Assembly: GCA_021295675.1 (NCBI GenBank)
Contig: JAGWBY010000173.1
Coordinates: forward strand, 3,865 to 11,400
Length of the DNA: 7,536 nt
Direction: 5' to 3'
From: Candidatus Latescibacterota bacterium
Lineage (GTDB): Bacteria; Latescibacterota; UBA2968; UBA8231
Shown: positions 6,535 through 7,536 of the stretch, in pieces
Layout: each line of letters starts with the position of its first letter
Numbering within the stretch: position 1 is the first letter of the stretch
Made by a program: the position numbers and the translations under genes
The notes under the pieces: generated by a model
Told to the model about the DNA's origin: nothing
Database searches by the model: none
What the model saw: the letters and a program-made list of their open reading frames with translations, nothing else

Positions 6535-7536
6535 ATGGAAGCAACCGCAGAGCAATTAGCACAGACGAGGCAGGAGCGGGCGCGGCAAATCGCCGCAGCC
6601 GGGGATCTTGGGGTGCTGGGCCGCCGCATCGACACCACGGTATCCGATTGCAAGGCGTCAGGACCTTTTTTTGCGTCTTTGGCCACGGCTCGACCGAGAT
6701 CGGCGAGGTGTTGCGGATTTATCAGGACGCAGGGCTGGTGCGCGTCTGTGGGGTGCGCAGCGAAATCGAGGCGTCACACGCGGCCGCGGCCCTGCGCTGG
6801 GTGCGCGGAGAAAAGGCTGCGGTCGTCACCTCGATCGGCCCAGGTGCATTGCAAGCATTGGCGGCCTCCATTGTCCCGCGCTCGGATGGGTTGGGCGTCT
6901 GGTATCTGCTCGGGGACGAGACGACCCAAGACGAAGGGCCGAACATGCAGCAGATCCCCGGGAACGAACAAAACGCCTTCCTGCGGCTGTTTGGCACCAT
7001 GAGCCGGGCGTACTCGCTGCACACGCCGCTGGCGCTTGCCACTGCGCTCCGACGCGGACTCAACGCGGTGGATCATCCGCATGGGGCCGAGCCGTTTTTC
7101 TTGCTCTTGCCGCTCAACGTGCAACCGGCGGAGCTGGCGCAATTCAATTTGGACGAGTTGCCCGTGGGCGCGCCGCCGCCGTTGGGTGCGGCTGCGGATG
7201 AGGGCCGCTACGCAGAGGCGGCCGCCGCTATTGCCGCGGCCGAGCGCGTGGTCGTCAAGGTCGGCGGCGGTGCGCGTGGGGCCGGGCCGGAGTTGGCTGA
7301 GTTGTTGGAACTGGCCGACGCAGTGGCCGTGACCAGTCCCTTAGTCTCCGGCGTTTTGCCGTACGACCATCCGCGCAACATGACTGTTGGCGGCAGCAAA
7401 GGGTCGATTTGCGGCAACTATGCGATGGAGGAAGCCGATTTCCTGATCGCGGTGGGTTCGCGCTTTGTCTGCCAGTCGGATTCGTCGCGCACGGGCTATC
7501 CGCGCGTGCAGGGCGTCGTCAATATCAACGCCGATC
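6535..7536 (+). pseudogene. IolD-like ThDP-dependent enzyme, frame-broken near the start, 3' partial
   Basis: Related to acetolactate-synthase-type enzymes and, by its FGHG motif, to trihydroxycyclohexanedione hydrolase (IolD) of inositol breakdown. ATG 6535, two bases after the SGNH stop, begins a plausible helical N-terminus in frame 1 (MEATAEQLAQTRQERARQI, then AAAGDLGVLGRRIDT). From about 6639 the homology is in frame 3: QGVRTFFCVFGHG, the catalytic Glu in GVRSE (6762-6764), TSIGPG (6828-6845), a loop with NMQQIPG, and a central domain beginning VVVKVGGGA. The switch lies upstream of the T7 run at 6666-6672, because QGVRTFF before the run is already in frame 3. The frame arithmetic (missing length of 3n+1 bases) and the abrupt change suggest a lost segment. 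The gene continues beyond the window. Confidence 0.75.
6639..7536 (+). CDS. IolD-like ThDP enzyme, main reading frame (3' partial)
   Basis: Frame 3 is open from well upstream of 6639 to the end of the window and holds all recognisable domains: the PYR-type ThDP domain with the cofactor-activating Glu at 6762-6764, and the start of the central Rossmann-like domain (about 7240 onward, with VGGSKGSICGNY and EADFLIAVGSRF near its end). The C-terminal ThDP/Mg-binding domain with its GDG motif lies outside the window. By itself this frame has no convincing start codon with an SD before the FGHG motif, which is why I assign it to the gene that starts at 6535. The substrate is unknown; neighbouring polyol-type oxidoreductases make a cyclitol or diketone plausible. 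Confidence 0.78.

Noticed and set aside
6666..6672. T7 run as a programmed frameshift or sequencing slip in the ThDP gene
   Set aside because: Homology in the final frame already begins upstream of the run (QGVRTFF), so the break must be earlier.

Overview
The window is a compact, GC-rich bacterial segment in which every convincing gene is on the + strand. It holds a methionyl-tRNA synthetase gene (5' end outside the window), a Gfo/Idh/MocA oxidoreductase, a 410-base gap that looks like its own small transcription unit, and a tightly packed operon of six genes that runs off the 3' end. Shine-Dalgarno starts, few gaps and sugar- or polyol-type oxidoreductases suggest a free-living heterotroph. 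The mix (Thermus-like MetRS, Gfo/Idh/MocA, zinc-less MDR, TIM-barrel isomerase, a GLHD-type SGNH hydrolase) recalls uncultivated marine or soil lineages such as Latescibacterota or Poribacteria. That placement is inference from gene families only; no rRNA or other phylogenetic marker beyond MetRS is present.

Region by region: 3-1549 is metG, readable to its natural stop only by changing frame twice, at about 951 and about 1321. At both points 8-9 conserved residues are missing. 1588-2553 is a Gfo/Idh/MocA dehydrogenase that appears to lack about nine residues in frame near 1950. 2558-2897 carries a good sigma-70 promoter (TTGACC, 17 bases, TATATT), several hairpins, a 13-codon ORF with a near-perfect ribosome binding site, and a strong intrinsic terminator. 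This is a candidate structured RNA of about 0.3 kb that I cannot assign to a known family. 2963-7536 is the operon: zinc-less medium-chain dehydrogenase, short beta-propeller protein, sugar phosphate isomerase/epimerase-like TIM barrel, EVE-domain protein, SGNH/GDSL hydrolase and an IolD-like ThDP enzyme. Gaps between these genes are -4 to 15 bases. The last gene also changes frame near its start, and its true reading frame stays open to the window's end.

How the genes may work together: a Gfo/Idh/MocA enzyme, an MDR dehydrogenase, a xylose-isomerase-like barrel and an IolD-like ThDP hydrolase together resemble an inositol- or polyol-like oxidation, isomerisation and ring- or C-C-cleavage route, with the SGNH hydrolase perhaps removing an ester group. 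The substrate cannot be read from the sequence. The EVE protein is the odd member, because its family binds modified nucleobases.

Two things deserve a second look: the intergenic RNA unit, and the repeated loss of roughly 23-27 bases from conserved coding sequence in at least three genes. The second is either real gene decay or a systematic sequencing/assembly artefact.
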